Source: AC-32 sp963728765 (lineage in GTDB: Bacteria > Actinomycetota > Thermoleophilia > Gaiellales > Gaiellaceae). Taken from it: 64,000 nt of DNA. Below, piece by piece: positions 34,437 to 42,856 of this stretch (the stretch's first letter is position 1; every line of letters starts with the position of its first letter). Below the pieces are notes generated by a model. That model was not told where the DNA came from. It saw nothing but the letters and a program-made list of their open reading frames with translations, and made no database searches. The position numbers and the translations under genes are program-made. The DNA lies in NCBI GenBank assembly GCA_963728765.1, contig CAVSKX010000002.1, forward strand, positions 682,001 to 746,000. Direction: 5' to 3'.

Positions 34437-34690
34437 CGTTCGGCATAGAGGCCAAGAAGGTGTTCAAGGCGCCGGTGCGCCCGCGCCCCGTGTTCCGCCC
34501 TCCAGTCGTCCGTCCACGACCTGTTCGCCGACGCCTGAAGCTCAATGCGATCAGGCTTCGGCAAGCGACGCCGAGGCGCAGAGAACGGACCGCCCAGATA
34601 CGACGGCGGGGCGACAACCGTCCAATCCCGGGCGCGAAGGCGCTCGGGTGGTGGCAAGTGATCGCCAGCGTCCAAGCCTGGCTGGCCTGA
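34433..34690 (+). CDS. Small Arg/Pro-rich basic protein
   Basis: 85 residues from GTG 34433, overlapping the ATPase stop as GTGA. It is very basic, with repeated proline pairs (KAPVRPRPVFRPPVVRPRPV) followed by arginine-rich text and a hydrophobic end WWQVIASVQAWLA. Such a peptide could bind nucleic acid or act as an adaptor. No family is recognised. It overlaps the start of the large modular protein by 43 bases in another frame, so the ATPase, this peptide and the large protein form one tightly packed operon. Confidence 0.55.
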   Translation: MTFGIEAKKVFKAPVRPRPVFRPPVVRPRPVRRRLKLNAIRLRQATPRRRERTAQIRRRGDNRPIPGAKALGWWQVIASVQAWLA

Positions 34691-37600
34691 GCCTCCGGCG
34701 GCTATCCGCGACCAGACACGAACGCGGACTTGTCCGCCCGGGCCACCCGTGGGTAAGCGAGGCGCTGCGCCAAGTGCTGGCTCAGCGAGCCGGGCGCAAA
34801 GGCGTATCGGTTGCACCCAAGGGCGTCGTCGTCGGCAGGCCCGACGACAGGGGGAGGCCGGGCGGCGCGCGCAAAGCTCGCGCTTGGGAACAGCCGTCGC
34901 TGGCAGGACTCAGCGCAAAGTCGGGAATGCGAAAGGCGACACACCCGGAACGCGCCTCGCTCGAGGCGGCCGTGCAAAGCGGCTCGACCCCCAAGGAGCC
35001 GGACAGCCAATCTGGTCAAGCAAACCAACCCCCCGACCGCGTCGCGGACACCACTGACGCCGCCGGCAGCGTCGCTGAGCGTTCCGTCGACCTATCGAAG
35101 GCGACTCCGGACGAGCTTCGGGCCGAGCTCGGCGCCGTCGCCCGGCGTCTCATCGACTCTCCCAACTACGCAGGTCGGACGGACGACCTCAAGACGGGCT
35201 CCGAGCTGCTGACCGCGATCCTCGAACGTATGGGACCCAACGACGTCCGTGCCGAATTGCGTGAAACGGCGGATGCGCCGCGGGAGAGCGCGAGCTATCC
35301 GGGTCGCGAACTGGACGAGGCCTGGGCCGACCTGCTCCGGACGAAGCTGCTCCAAGGGGCGGATTGGCAATCGGTCGATATTGCTCGACTCAGCGTCGAG
35401 GAGGCTCGGGATCGGCTGACGGCTGTATGGGACCGTCTGCACGAGGGTGTCGAGTACGACGGACAAGAAGCCGACGTCGAGCACGCCCGTGAGCTCCAGG
35501 CCAAGCTGCTCTCGGAAGCTGACGCGGGGTGCCTACGCGCCGAGCTGCATGCGGCGCGGAACCGTGAGGCCGTCGCCGACGATCCCGCGGTCAAATCGGC
35601 GGAGCAGCAGTGGGCGAGCCTTCTGGCAGTCGCGTTCTTCCGACGGGCGAACACCGCGGACCTTGCCGCAGAGGCCGCGAGGCTTACAAGAGAAGCCCCG
35701 GATGACCCGTGGCGGACAAGCGTCGAGCATGAGCTGCGCGAGCGTCGGCTGGTTGACGGTATGGCCGACACCGCACTGGAGGAGCTCGCCCGCTGGGACA
35801 CGTGGTCTGGGTCGCAGGCCGACGGTGAACGGCTGCGGCACCTCGCCGAGATGGTCGAGAAGTACGCGGGCGTCGATGGGCTTGCGCAGTTCCTCGATCG
35901 GTTGTCGAAGGCGGACCATGAACTCCACAGCAACCAGCTCAAGCACTTCAGCGCCGCGATCGGGACCGACGCCGCAGCCGCTATGGCGGAGAAGACGAAG
36001 GGCCGCGGCATCGACGTCGGGCCGACGCCGGCGATCGGTTCGTTCTTCGAGAGTTTCGCCGCTGACTGGGCGTCCGGAAAGGTGAACGACAATCTCGAAA
36101 CCGTCAGGGTCGTACTGGTTGAGAAGCTCGCCGACGATATTGAGCGGCTGGCGGATGCCGTCGAGCACGCCGGCGCGCATCCTCTCGAGGCAGCGAAGCA
36201 AGTCGTCGACGCGGTTCGCGAGCTTCCCGCCGAAGTCGTCGACACCGTCCTCGCGATCCCCGACATCCCCGAGCGACTCGCCAAGGCGTGGAAACGCCTG
36301 GAGCAGGCCGACGAGACCGGCCAAGTGCGACAGCTCGCCGGTGGACTCTACGAGATTGAAAAGAGCATCCTCATCGACCACGCCGTCGCCAAGATCGCGT
36401 CCCGCGCTGTCGAGACCCTGCGGCGCGCCGGCGTCCGCGTTCCCGGCTTGGCGACTCCCACGCGGGGGGCTGCCGCGGAGCGCTCGGCGCTCGAGTCAGG
36501 CCCGGCGGCGCGCGGCCCCGCTGAGCGGGCAGCCGGTGAATCTGGAGGCCGTATCGGCGGAGCATCGCGCGATCTAATCCGCCAAGGGACTCCCTGGACG
36601 CCGGCGGAAACGGCTCGGCTAAGCCGGTACGACGGCGCCTTTACCGACGCGCAGGGGATTGCCGGGCGAACCGACGGGGTCAAGTTCATGGTGCGGATCG
36701 CGGAGTCTGGTCGGAAGCCAAGCGTGTGGGGGAATCGACTGTTCGACTCCTACGAGGAGGCTGTGCGACACGCCGATGACCTTGCCGCCCAAATCCGGCG
36801 GGATGGTATCGGCGCCACAACCAAGAGTATGGGGATCCCGGAGCGCTGGGAGGGAAGAGAATTGCCCGCGCGCGAGGGCGCCCAGGGCAAGTCCGCCTGG
36901 ACGGGCGGCGACGACAACACGCTGCGACGCCTTCAGAAGGGGAGCGGTGGCGAAAGCAGGCCGGACAGCGTGCAGATCGATCAGGTGCCGAGCGGCACGG
37001 CGTACCGGGAGGGCGGCATCGCGCCTCAACCGGAGGCCGGGACAGTGCACGCCTCGATCCGGCCGGGCGAAGGAGGCGAGGAGATCCTCCAGGCGGGCCG
37101 GGCTGCGGCGACCGTGCCGGGGGGCGGACACCAGGTTCTGCTCGACCCTGCAGTCCGCCCTCGGCTGAAGCGCGTGGCGGAGCAGCGGGTGGCACCTCCG
37201 ACGGTCGGGAACCCGAACCGAGCGGTCAGCGGCGAGACGGGTCGCGAACCGCGAGCACAAGGTCAGCATGAGCAGGCGGGGCAGCCCAGCGAGCAGGAGC
37301 TTGCGCGGCGGCACAAAGAGGTGAAGGCCCAGGTGCGTGCCGAGCAGAAGCGAGTTAACGCATCGCGGGACGCGCGCGAGGCCCGCGGTGAGCAGCGCGT
37401 CTTGCCGGAGCAGCGCGCCGCGGAGACGAAGCACCTCTACAACCTGCGCGAGCGAGACCACGTCCTCGGACTCCAGAAGACGTTCCCGAAGCAGAAGTTC
37501 TATGAGCAGGTGAAGATCGTCGGAATCAGGACGGCGGACGGGAAGCTCTGGCGCGCGCCGCGCGGAGAAGGCCGTGTCGCAGACTGGCTTGCGGACGACG

Positions 37601-37902
37601 GGAAGTTTGTGCAGCTCGGGGACATCAAGTCGCCGTCTACGATCAAGGACAGCGTCGCCGGCGGCGTCGAGCGCGGAGGGGCGCTAGGTGCTTTCCGGTC
37701 GAGCAGCGAGATCGCGAAGCAGCATGCGAACGAACAGCGAATTCTTGACCGCGCGAACCGGTTGCAGTCGGAGGGGCGCGGGCCGATGATCGTGCTCAGA
37801 GGGCGTGACCCGATTACGGGCGAGCCCGTCGAACGACAGGTCGCGCCGAGTCAGCTCCTGCCGTCCCGGGTGACGACGTACGGCGAGATGGGGAGTAACT
37901 AG
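34648..37902 (+). CDS. Large modular protein with helical repeats and C-terminal PD-(D/E)xK-like domain
   Basis: 1084 residues from GTG 34648 (start uncertain). Residues 1-140 are basic and disordered, with a duplicated RPSLAGLS/QPSLAGLS phrase. Residues 150-375 contain about five degenerate ~45-residue helical repeats with D(E)LRAEL and Y.G motifs (SKATPDELRAELGAVARRL, GVEYDGQEADVEHARELQAK). A helical middle (480-590) follows, then a glycine/charge-rich linker. The final ~140 residues contain KFYEQVKIVGI, GRVADWLADDGKFVQLGDIK and MIVLRGRDPITGEPV, where D..DIK matches the PD-(D/E)xK nuclease pattern. The layout is that of a polymorphic-toxin-like effector, and the preceding ATPase could translocate it. 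No immunity gene is evident. Confidence 0.7.
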   Translation: MVASDRQRPSLAGLSLRRLSATRHERGLVRPGHPWVSEALRQVLAQRAGRKGVSVAPKGVVVGRPDDRGRPGGARKARAWEQPSLAGLSAKSGMRKATHPERASLEAAVQSGSTPKEPDSQSGQANQPPDRVADTTDAAGSVAERSVDLSKATPDELRAELGAVARRLIDSPNYAGRTDDLKTGSELLTAILERMGPNDVRAELRETADAPRESASYPGRELDEAWADLLRTKLLQGADWQSVDIARLSVEEARDRLTAVWDRLHEGVEYDGQEADVEHARELQAKLLSEADAGCLRAELHAARNREAVADDPAVKSAEQQWASLLAVAFFRRANTADLAAEAARLTREAPDDPWRTSVEHELRERRLVDGMADTALEELARWDTWSGSQADGERLRHLAEMVEKYAGVDGLAQFLDRLSKADHELHSNQLKHFSAAIGTDAAAAMAEKTKGRGIDVGPTPAIGSFFESFAADWASGKVNDNLETVRVVLVEKLADDIERLADAVEHAGAHPLEAAKQVVDAVRELPAEVVDTVLAIPDIPERLAKAWKRLEQADETGQVRQLAGGLYEIEKSILIDHAVAKIASRAVETLRRAGVRVPGLATPTRGAAAERSALESGPAARGPAERAAGESGGRIGGASRDLIRQGTPWTPAETARLSRYDGAFTDAQGIAGRTDGVKFMVRIAESGRKPSVWGNRLFDSYEEAVRHADDLAAQIRRDGIGATTKSMGIPERWEGRELPAREGAQGKSAWTGGDDNTLRRLQKGSGGESRPDSVQIDQVPSGTAYREGGIAPQPEAGTVHASIRPGEGGEEILQAGRAAATVPGGGHQVLLDPAVRPRLKRVAEQRVAPPTVGNPNRAVSGETGREPRAQGQHEQAGQPSEQELARRHKEVKAQVRAEQKRVNASRDAREARGEQRVLPEQRAAETKHLYNLRERDHVLGLQKTFPKQKFYEQVKIVGIRTADGKLWRAPRGEGRVADWLADDGKFVQLGDIKSPSTIKDSVAGGVERGGALGAFRSSSEIAKQHANEQRILDRANRLQSEGRGPMIVLRGRDPITGEPVERQVAPSQLLPSRVTTYGEMGSN

Positions 37903-38906
37903 CCGAGACGGAACGTCCTCTCGCAGTGGTGGGAGTCGGCGAAGGCGAGGCAATAGGTTCCGGGCGGGTCGCCAGTCTTGCTGGTGAGCGCCACATTCCC
38001 GGCGCCGTTGGGGTCGATCGTGACCGGCAGGAGCTTCGTCATGTACGGGAACAAGAGCCCCGTCTTGGGTCCGTACAGGTGGAGTGTCACCGGCGTGCCG
38101 GGCTCAAAGCCGTCAAGCGCGATTGTGAACGTCTCGCCTGGCGCGCCGTCAGCAGGCTCGACGAGTATCAGCGTCACTGTGATCATCGCTTTCGCCTCGA
38201 GCGTTTCGCCCGCTGGCTCGAGCGTCTCGACAGCGCGCACGTGGTAGGCGCCGGCCCTGCCGCCCGGCAGAATCGTCTCGCCGACCCCGTGGGCGTCCAC
38301 TACAGCGGTCCCAATCACGGGGTTTCCGCCTCCGGGCGGCGACAGCGTCACCTCCACCGTCCCCCGTTGAAAACCTGTCGCGCAAACGCGGAAGGCCTCG
38401 CCCACCTCCACCTTGCTTGGGAGGAATGCGACCTGCGGCGCCGCGCTAGCCTCGCACGGCGCCTTATTGGGTATCAGTATCCCCGGGGAGGAGAGCTGCG
38501 CCGCGACCGCTCCCGGCGGTGCGTCGTGGTGCGAGAACGGGCTGCCTGTATTGGGGTTGCCCTGACCGTTGCCGTTGCCCTGACCGTTGCCGTTGCCCTG
38601 ACCGTTGCCGTTGCCCTGACCGTTGCCGTTGCCCTGACCGTTGCCGTTGCCCTGACCGTTGCCGTTGCCCTGACCGTTGCCGTTGCCCTGACCGTTGCCG
38701 TTGCCCTGACCGTTGCCGTTGCCGTTGCCCTGACCGTTGCCGCCGCCGCTTCCGTTCGTCGCCGTGGTGCTCGACGTGACGGCCGTCGTCGCTGATCCCG
38801 ACGAAGCACCATGTGTCTCGCCGCTGCCTCCGTTGCCGCAGCCGGCAAAAGCCGCGGCGAGCACCGCGAGCGCGACCGCCCACGCGAGCCGCGTTAGGGG
38901 CCGCAC
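37899..38906 (-). CDS. Lipoprotein with NGQGNG tandem repeats and Ig-like domains
   Basis: 335 residues from ATG 38906. Signal peptide and lipobox ALAVLAAAFAGC give a lipid-anchored cysteine at residue 23. A Ser/Thr/Gly-rich stalk is followed by about ten six-residue Gly/Asn/Gln repeats (residues 56-118) encoded by an 18-bp minisatellite. Two beta-sandwich segments follow (VGEAFRVCATGFQRGTVEVT, APGETFTIALDGFEPGTPVT), like bacterial Ig/IPT-type modules, with a cysteine pair near the end (YCLAFADSHHCERTF). It overlaps the 3' end of the CHAT/TPR gene by 13 bases and converges with the large modular gene by four. Confidence 0.82.
   Translation of the reverse strand: MRPLTRLAWAVALAVLAAAFAGCGNGGSGETHGASSGSATTAVTSSTTATNGSGGGNGQGNGNGNGQGNGNGQGNGNGQGNGNGQGNGNGQGNGNGQGNGNGQGNGNGQGNGNGQGNPNTGSPFSHHDAPPGAVAAQLSSPGILIPNKAPCEASAAPQVAFLPSKVEVGEAFRVCATGFQRGTVEVTLSPPGGGNPVIGTAVVDAHGVGETILPGGRAGAYHVRAVETLEPAGETLEAKAMITVTLILVEPADGAPGETFTIALDGFEPGTPVTLHLYGPKTGLLFPYMTKLLPVTIDPNGAGNVALTSKTGDPPGTYCLAFADSHHCERTFRLG
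38557..38742 (-). repeat. 18-bp minisatellite, ten units
   Basis: Unit TTGCCCTGACCGTTGCCG (plus strand) repeated nine times from 38557 to 38718, then a 6-bp partial unit, then one more unit to 38742. In-frame in the lipoprotein gene, so copy changes keep the frame. Confidence 0.9.
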
Positions 38907-40807
38907 AACGGGGCCTTTGGTTGCTTAAGGCACTCCACCTGCTCGGCGATGAATTTGCGCTGGGAGAGGAAGATGCCCTTGCGGTCACGCCGGTCGGTGA
39001 GCCTCACGGCGGCGGCGTACTCCGCGTCGGCATGCCGGTAACGCGCAAGCGCGTCCTTGCTGGATCTGACTTCCGGCAGGTAGACCAAACCGAGATCGGC
39101 ATGCGCCTCGGCCGCGAGCCCCTTCAGGCGGTCGTTCTTTCTCTCGTATAGGTCCACCACGTGACGGAGGTGCTGCTCCGCTTCTTGCCACGACGGCTCG
39201 ATCCTGGCTTGGCTGAGGCAGAGGGCGACCCTGCCGAGCCCGTATTCGGATTTGGCGAGTATGTCCGCGAACGGCGGCTGCTCCTGCGCCTTGCTGGCGC
39301 GCCCGAACGCCGCGCGCGCCCGGCGCAGGCCGTCCGTGGACGCGGGCGGGTCGCAGGATCCGCGAGCAAGCTGGAACCGCGCCTCGCCGAGGCCGATATA
39401 CGCGCGCGCGTAGCTCGGGTTCGCCCTACGGGCGCGCGCGTAGAACCTCGAGGCTCTTTGCAGGAGTTTCGTGGGCGGTGGGAGCTGTGCCCTAGCGGGA
39501 ACTGTAATGTCCCCGGTCGCGGCCGCCTTCTGCAGCGCGGTGTTGCCTCGGAACAGATACACGAGCTCACGGCCGTTGAACGTCCACGCCCTCTCCGCGA
39601 TTGCGAACCTTTTATCGGCTTGATTGAGATTTTCGGCTGCATACTCGCTCAAACCCACGAAGAAGTTCGTCACGGCCTGTGCGCGCTGACCGAGCGCATT
39701 ACCCAAATCTCTGATGGTCGCCCCATTGTCCAGCCCCCCGACCTTCGAGATCTTGGGGCCCAGGAAGTACTGCCCTGCCGCGTCCACGCTCGGGAAGCTG
39801 TCGTCGTAGAGGCTTGTCTCGGGCCGGACATAGAACTTCGGCCAGAGCTCCACGTTTCCGTCATGCGCTCCGACGCGCCCGTATACGAGGACGTCTGCGT
39901 TGATCTGCGCGGCGCGCTTCTCCGCCGCGGGCGCGTCCTGCACAGCGTGTGTCAGCTCGGGGCCCCAAACCTTGGCGTCCGGTAGCGCTGTCCGCAGATT
40001 ATTGGCGACTCTGGTCGCGAGCCGCGCGTCCGGATCGTCGAAATCGGCGACTGCGAGATTGAACACGCCCTGCATCCGAGCCTGCTTCGGATGGTGAAAC
40101 CAGGGGAGATCCGCGTAGAGCCCCACCAACGTGCCGACGACCGCGAGCGCGCCGACCGCGGCCGCCAGCGTCCGCGAAAGGTGGGGGAGGAAATGCGGGC
40201 GCAACCTACGAGATCGCCGCTCGCCGGACGCGCTTGTCGCCGCCTCGTGCAGAGCTTGCGGCGCCGGCAGTCGCTCGGCGAGCGCACGATAGAGGGCGTG
40301 CAGGAATCTGGTCGCGGCGACGTCCGCCTCGCCGAGCGCGACGTCGATGAGGGCGGGCGACCCGTCCGTGACGTCGCCCGTGAAGCGTTCGCGATCCGGC
40401 TGCCGCGTCCCGGACGCCCCATCCACCGTTAGCAGCAGCGTCTCCAGGCGGTACCGTCGGCCGAGGTCGAGCAGCGTGTCCACCGGCAACTCGTCGAGGC
40501 CATCCGCGCTCTCAAGCAGGAGCGCGCGGATCGCTGGACTCTCGTCATACAGGCCCTGTCCCACGAAATGGAGCACGTCGAACGGCAACGGCGCTTCGTC
40601 GAGCGCCCGCTCGAGGCGTTCGCGCGTCGCGCCCGCGAGCAGCGACGGCTCGACGGCGCCGGTACGAACCAATCCGGCCACGGCAGCCTTGGTGGCTCGC
40701 GCGTCGAGCCGGTTCGGGCGACGGCCGGCCGGCCAGGCGTCGGCGACAAGGACTCTCAGCGCACCGGCGGCAGGGCCGTCGGCCCTCGACGGCGTCCTTC
40801 GCAACAC
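38894..40807 (-). CDS. Membrane protein with degenerate CHAT domain, TolB-like and TPR regions
   Basis: 637 residues from GTG 40807 (AAGGAGG 12 bases upstream). Residues 1-190 resemble a CHAT caspase-like domain (PFDVLHFVGQGLYDESPAIR, LETLLLTVDGASGT), but the catalytic His of HxxGHG is Gln and the Cys of the NAC.SG motif is missing, so it should be inactive. One membrane helix follows (TLAAAVGALAVVGTLVGLYA, about 215-234). The extracytoplasmic part begins with a TolB/FlgO-like segment (GVFNLAVADFDDPDARLATR) and ends with TPR-like helices (ANPSYARAYIGLGEARFQLA). Probably an envelope scaffold or sensor; the lipoprotein gene overlaps its end. Confidence 0.75.
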   Translation of the reverse strand: MLRRTPSRADGPAAGALRVLVADAWPAGRRPNRLDARATKAAVAGLVRTGAVEPSLLAGATRERLERALDEAPLPFDVLHFVGQGLYDESPAIRALLLESADGLDELPVDTLLDLGRRYRLETLLLTVDGASGTRQPDRERFTGDVTDGSPALIDVALGEADVAATRFLHALYRALAERLPAPQALHEAATSASGERRSRRLRPHFLPHLSRTLAAAVGALAVVGTLVGLYADLPWFHHPKQARMQGVFNLAVADFDDPDARLATRVANNLRTALPDAKVWGPELTHAVQDAPAAEKRAAQINADVLVYGRVGAHDGNVELWPKFYVRPETSLYDDSFPSVDAAGQYFLGPKISKVGGLDNGATIRDLGNALGQRAQAVTNFFVGLSEYAAENLNQADKRFAIAERAWTFNGRELVYLFRGNTALQKAAATGDITVPARAQLPPPTKLLQRASRFYARARRANPSYARAYIGLGEARFQLARGSCDPPASTDGLRRARAAFGRASKAQEQPPFADILAKSEYGLGRVALCLSQARIEPSWQEAEQHLRHVVDLYERKNDRLKGLAAEAHADLGLVYLPEVRSSKDALARYRHADAEYAAAVRLTDRRDRKGIFLSQRKFIAEQVECLKQPKAPLCGP

Positions 40808-41331
40808 AACGAGTCCGCCTCCTTGGACTGCCTCGTACCGAGTATACGACCGTCGGCTCTTTCGCAGAACCCTTCCGAGAAAGGCCCGTTCGTCGAACTC
40901 GCGTCCTCGTGCCTCCCGCTGCTGTCACTGGCCTCAACGCCCTGTACGTCCGCAAAAAGGCGTAAGGCACGCGGCTGAGTTCCGAGCGGCGCTCTCTCCC
41001 TGAAGGAGGTGTTTGACGGACGCATGCCCCGCCCCCATATGACGCGAGTCATGGGATCTAGCGAGCCCACTTCCCGCGAGCAACAGCGACCTCCGAGCGC
41101 CTCCTCCCCGACTTGCCAAGCTCTTGCCAAGAGGCGGTGAGCCCGTGTCGCTACAGGGCTCGCGCGGCGACCGCCTGTTAATCGAGTAGGCGGCGCAGAC
41201 GATCAGCAAGGAAGACGCCTCGCACTCGACTCCCATGATGCTCAGCGCTGCCTCCACCGGTCGTCGTGTGTTGCGAAGCCGACCACCCCAACCCCCAAAT
41301 GCGGGACTCCGGAACGGGGAAGAGGCCGCGG
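40808..41331. other. Intergenic region with arm-like repeat
   Basis: No gene is supported. A CCAAG 11-bp-period pair with a GGGCTCGCGCGG block lies at 41117-41172, and a CCAACCCCC/GGGACTCCGG stretch immediately precedes the small gene at 41332. Confidence 0.5.
41117..41172. repeat. CCAAG 11-bp-period pair plus GGGCTC block
   Basis: CCAAG at 41117-41121 and 41128-41132, then GGGCTCGCGCGGCGACCGCC. Direct-repeat partner of 30669-30731. Confidence 0.5.
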
Positions 41332-41493
41332 ATGACGCGAGAGCAAGAGCGCGCCGACCTAGACCCTTTAGCCAAACAGCGGCAGGCCCTGGAGAAGAAG
41401 GCGAACGGTGGCGACGTAACCGCGATCCGAGAGCTACGGGAGAACCACGAGTGCTCAGGGTACGGCTTCAGCCATGCACCAGGACTGGGCTAA
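41332..41493 (+). CDS. Small PLAK-type helical protein, paralogue 2
   Basis: 53 residues from ATG 41332. It starts MTREQERADLDPLAKQRQAL and continues EKKANGGDVTAIRELRENHE, clearly paralogous to 30321-30596. The C-terminus is shorter and differs (CSGYGFSHAPGLG). A following frame (about 41474-41600, RRIAAARAAVIEAAIRAQC) looks like the continuation, so this copy may itself be frameshifted near 41460. The downstream intergenic text, a GGGACTCCGG stretch with GGGG-TTGA-CCCC, also resembles the DNA after paralogue 1. Function unknown. Confidence 0.5.
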   Translation: MTREQERADLDPLAKQRQALEKKANGGDVTAIRELRENHECSGYGFSHAPGLG

Positions 41494-41623
41494 AACCATG
41501 TACGCCTCACCTCATGGGGCACGCCGGATCGCGGCCGCGCGTGCCGCGGTCATCGAGGCAGCGATACGGGCGCAGTGCCCAGACTGCCGGAGGAGGCCGA
41601 CCTGGAGCCCCCTCGCGTCCCAG

Positions 41624-42496
41624 CTAGCGACCCCCCGACCCCCAAACGGGACTCCGGTGTGCGGGGCTTGACCCCGTGCAACCTGACACCTGAAGACCGA
41701 CGCCACTCACTGGTCCGTCCAGCCCACGAGCCAGGGGTTCGAACTCGACCAGTGGCTGGCGTTGCGGGAGGTGGATCCATCCTTCCGCTCCGAGCAAGCT
41801 CCTGGAGCTCGAGAGGGATTGGTCCAACTCTCCCAGCACCGAGGCTTGAGCGAGCAATGCGCAGATAAGGGCGTCGAGCAGATGGTCGCTGGCGCTCACA
41901 AGCGCCCACTCGCTTTCGTCGAGCACAAGCCAGGAAGCTGACGCCGAGGCGATCCCCTCGACGAGCTGAGTGCGCTTAGCCCGTTGCTCAGGTTTCACTC
42001 CCCTTCTTGTAGCCACGCGGGTCATACCCCCAGCGACGCAGCGCGGCAGCCGGATGGACCTTGACGACCAGGCCGCCACCCGCGCGATCGAGGTTGCAGC
42101 CCCCCGCCTGCAACCCTTGTAGGAGCCCCGCACAGCGCATGGCAGTAACTGCGATCCGGTCACTCGAGACGCTCAGGGGCTGCTGTCCTGTCTGCTCGAT
42201 GACGTTGAGGTCGGTTGCCCGCAGCCTCAGCGGCCGCGTGTCGGTCGCCGACCAAGGTGCGCCTGCGGCATAGCTGCTGATTGCGGAAACGAATGGCGCC
42301 GGCCAGCCGAAGGGTGCGTCAATCGCAACCTTCGCTGGCTCGTGAGCAGCGATGAGCTCGAGCAGCGCTTCGTCGTCAAGTCCGAGGGCGAGTGAGCGAA
42401 TTTTGGCCGGCGCATTCTCCAGTCGATTACGCACCCAGCCGTGTGCTTGGCCTGGGCGGCCAAGTCAATTCCAATCGTTACTCCATCGGTGCTCAC
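41624..42496 (-). pseudogene. DUF429-family protein with two frameshifts
   Basis: From GTG 42496 the first frame gives MSTDGVTIGIDLAAQAKHTA, the first strand of the RNase H-like DUF429 fold. Near 42425 the frame changes and continues LALGLDDEALLELIAAHEPA, then KVAIDAPFGWP to GYDPRGYKKG. Near 42005 it changes again (KPEQRAKRTQLVEGIAS) and ends with LLDALICALLAQASVL and EGWIHLP. The three pieces together reconstruct a full-length DUF429 protein (predicted nuclease-like, function unproven), with the IDAPFG acidic motif present. Each break is a one-base shift, by decay or consensus error. Confidence 0.75.
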
Positions 42497-42856
42497 GACC
42501 TTGATTCTCCCCCCAGGTCGTCCAGCGGCGCCGCTTCCAAGTCCGGCACGTCGCGCTGTAGTCCTCTCGTGCCATGAAGAGTCAGGGCAGGATGCCCGTT
42601 CTCATGCGGTCGAGTGGTGACCCGGTGCTGGGCCGGCCCCTGCGACTCAGAGGCCGGAGAAGGTCGAACCCGTAACCGCACTTGCGATCGCGTTCTCCAC
42701 GCGAGACCCGAGCCGAGGGTGGCACTCCCGCGATGCGGGACCGCATCCGCGCGGTCTTTCACCGTGCCTCCTCTGCTTGTGGGTGAAAATGACTTGACCC
42801 CAAGCAGCGAGGGCGAGAAGCTTGGGTCAGCCGGACGGCCGAAGGAGGCACCAGCG
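42497..42856. other. Intergenic region with a dispersed 44-bp repeat
   Basis: No gene is supported. It contains the repeat at 42682-42725 and the ribosome binding site of the downstream nuclease gene. Confidence 0.5.
42682..42725 (+). repeat. 44-bp intergenic repeat, copy 1
   Basis: TTGCGATC, CGTT.TC, GCGAGACCC, GAGCCGA and GGGTGGCAC occur in order here and at 46434-46479. Confidence 0.55.

Noticed and set aside
38557..38742. CRISPR array
   Set aside because: The 18-bp units are contiguous with no spacers and lie in-frame in a lipoprotein gene. No cas-like genes are visible in the window.
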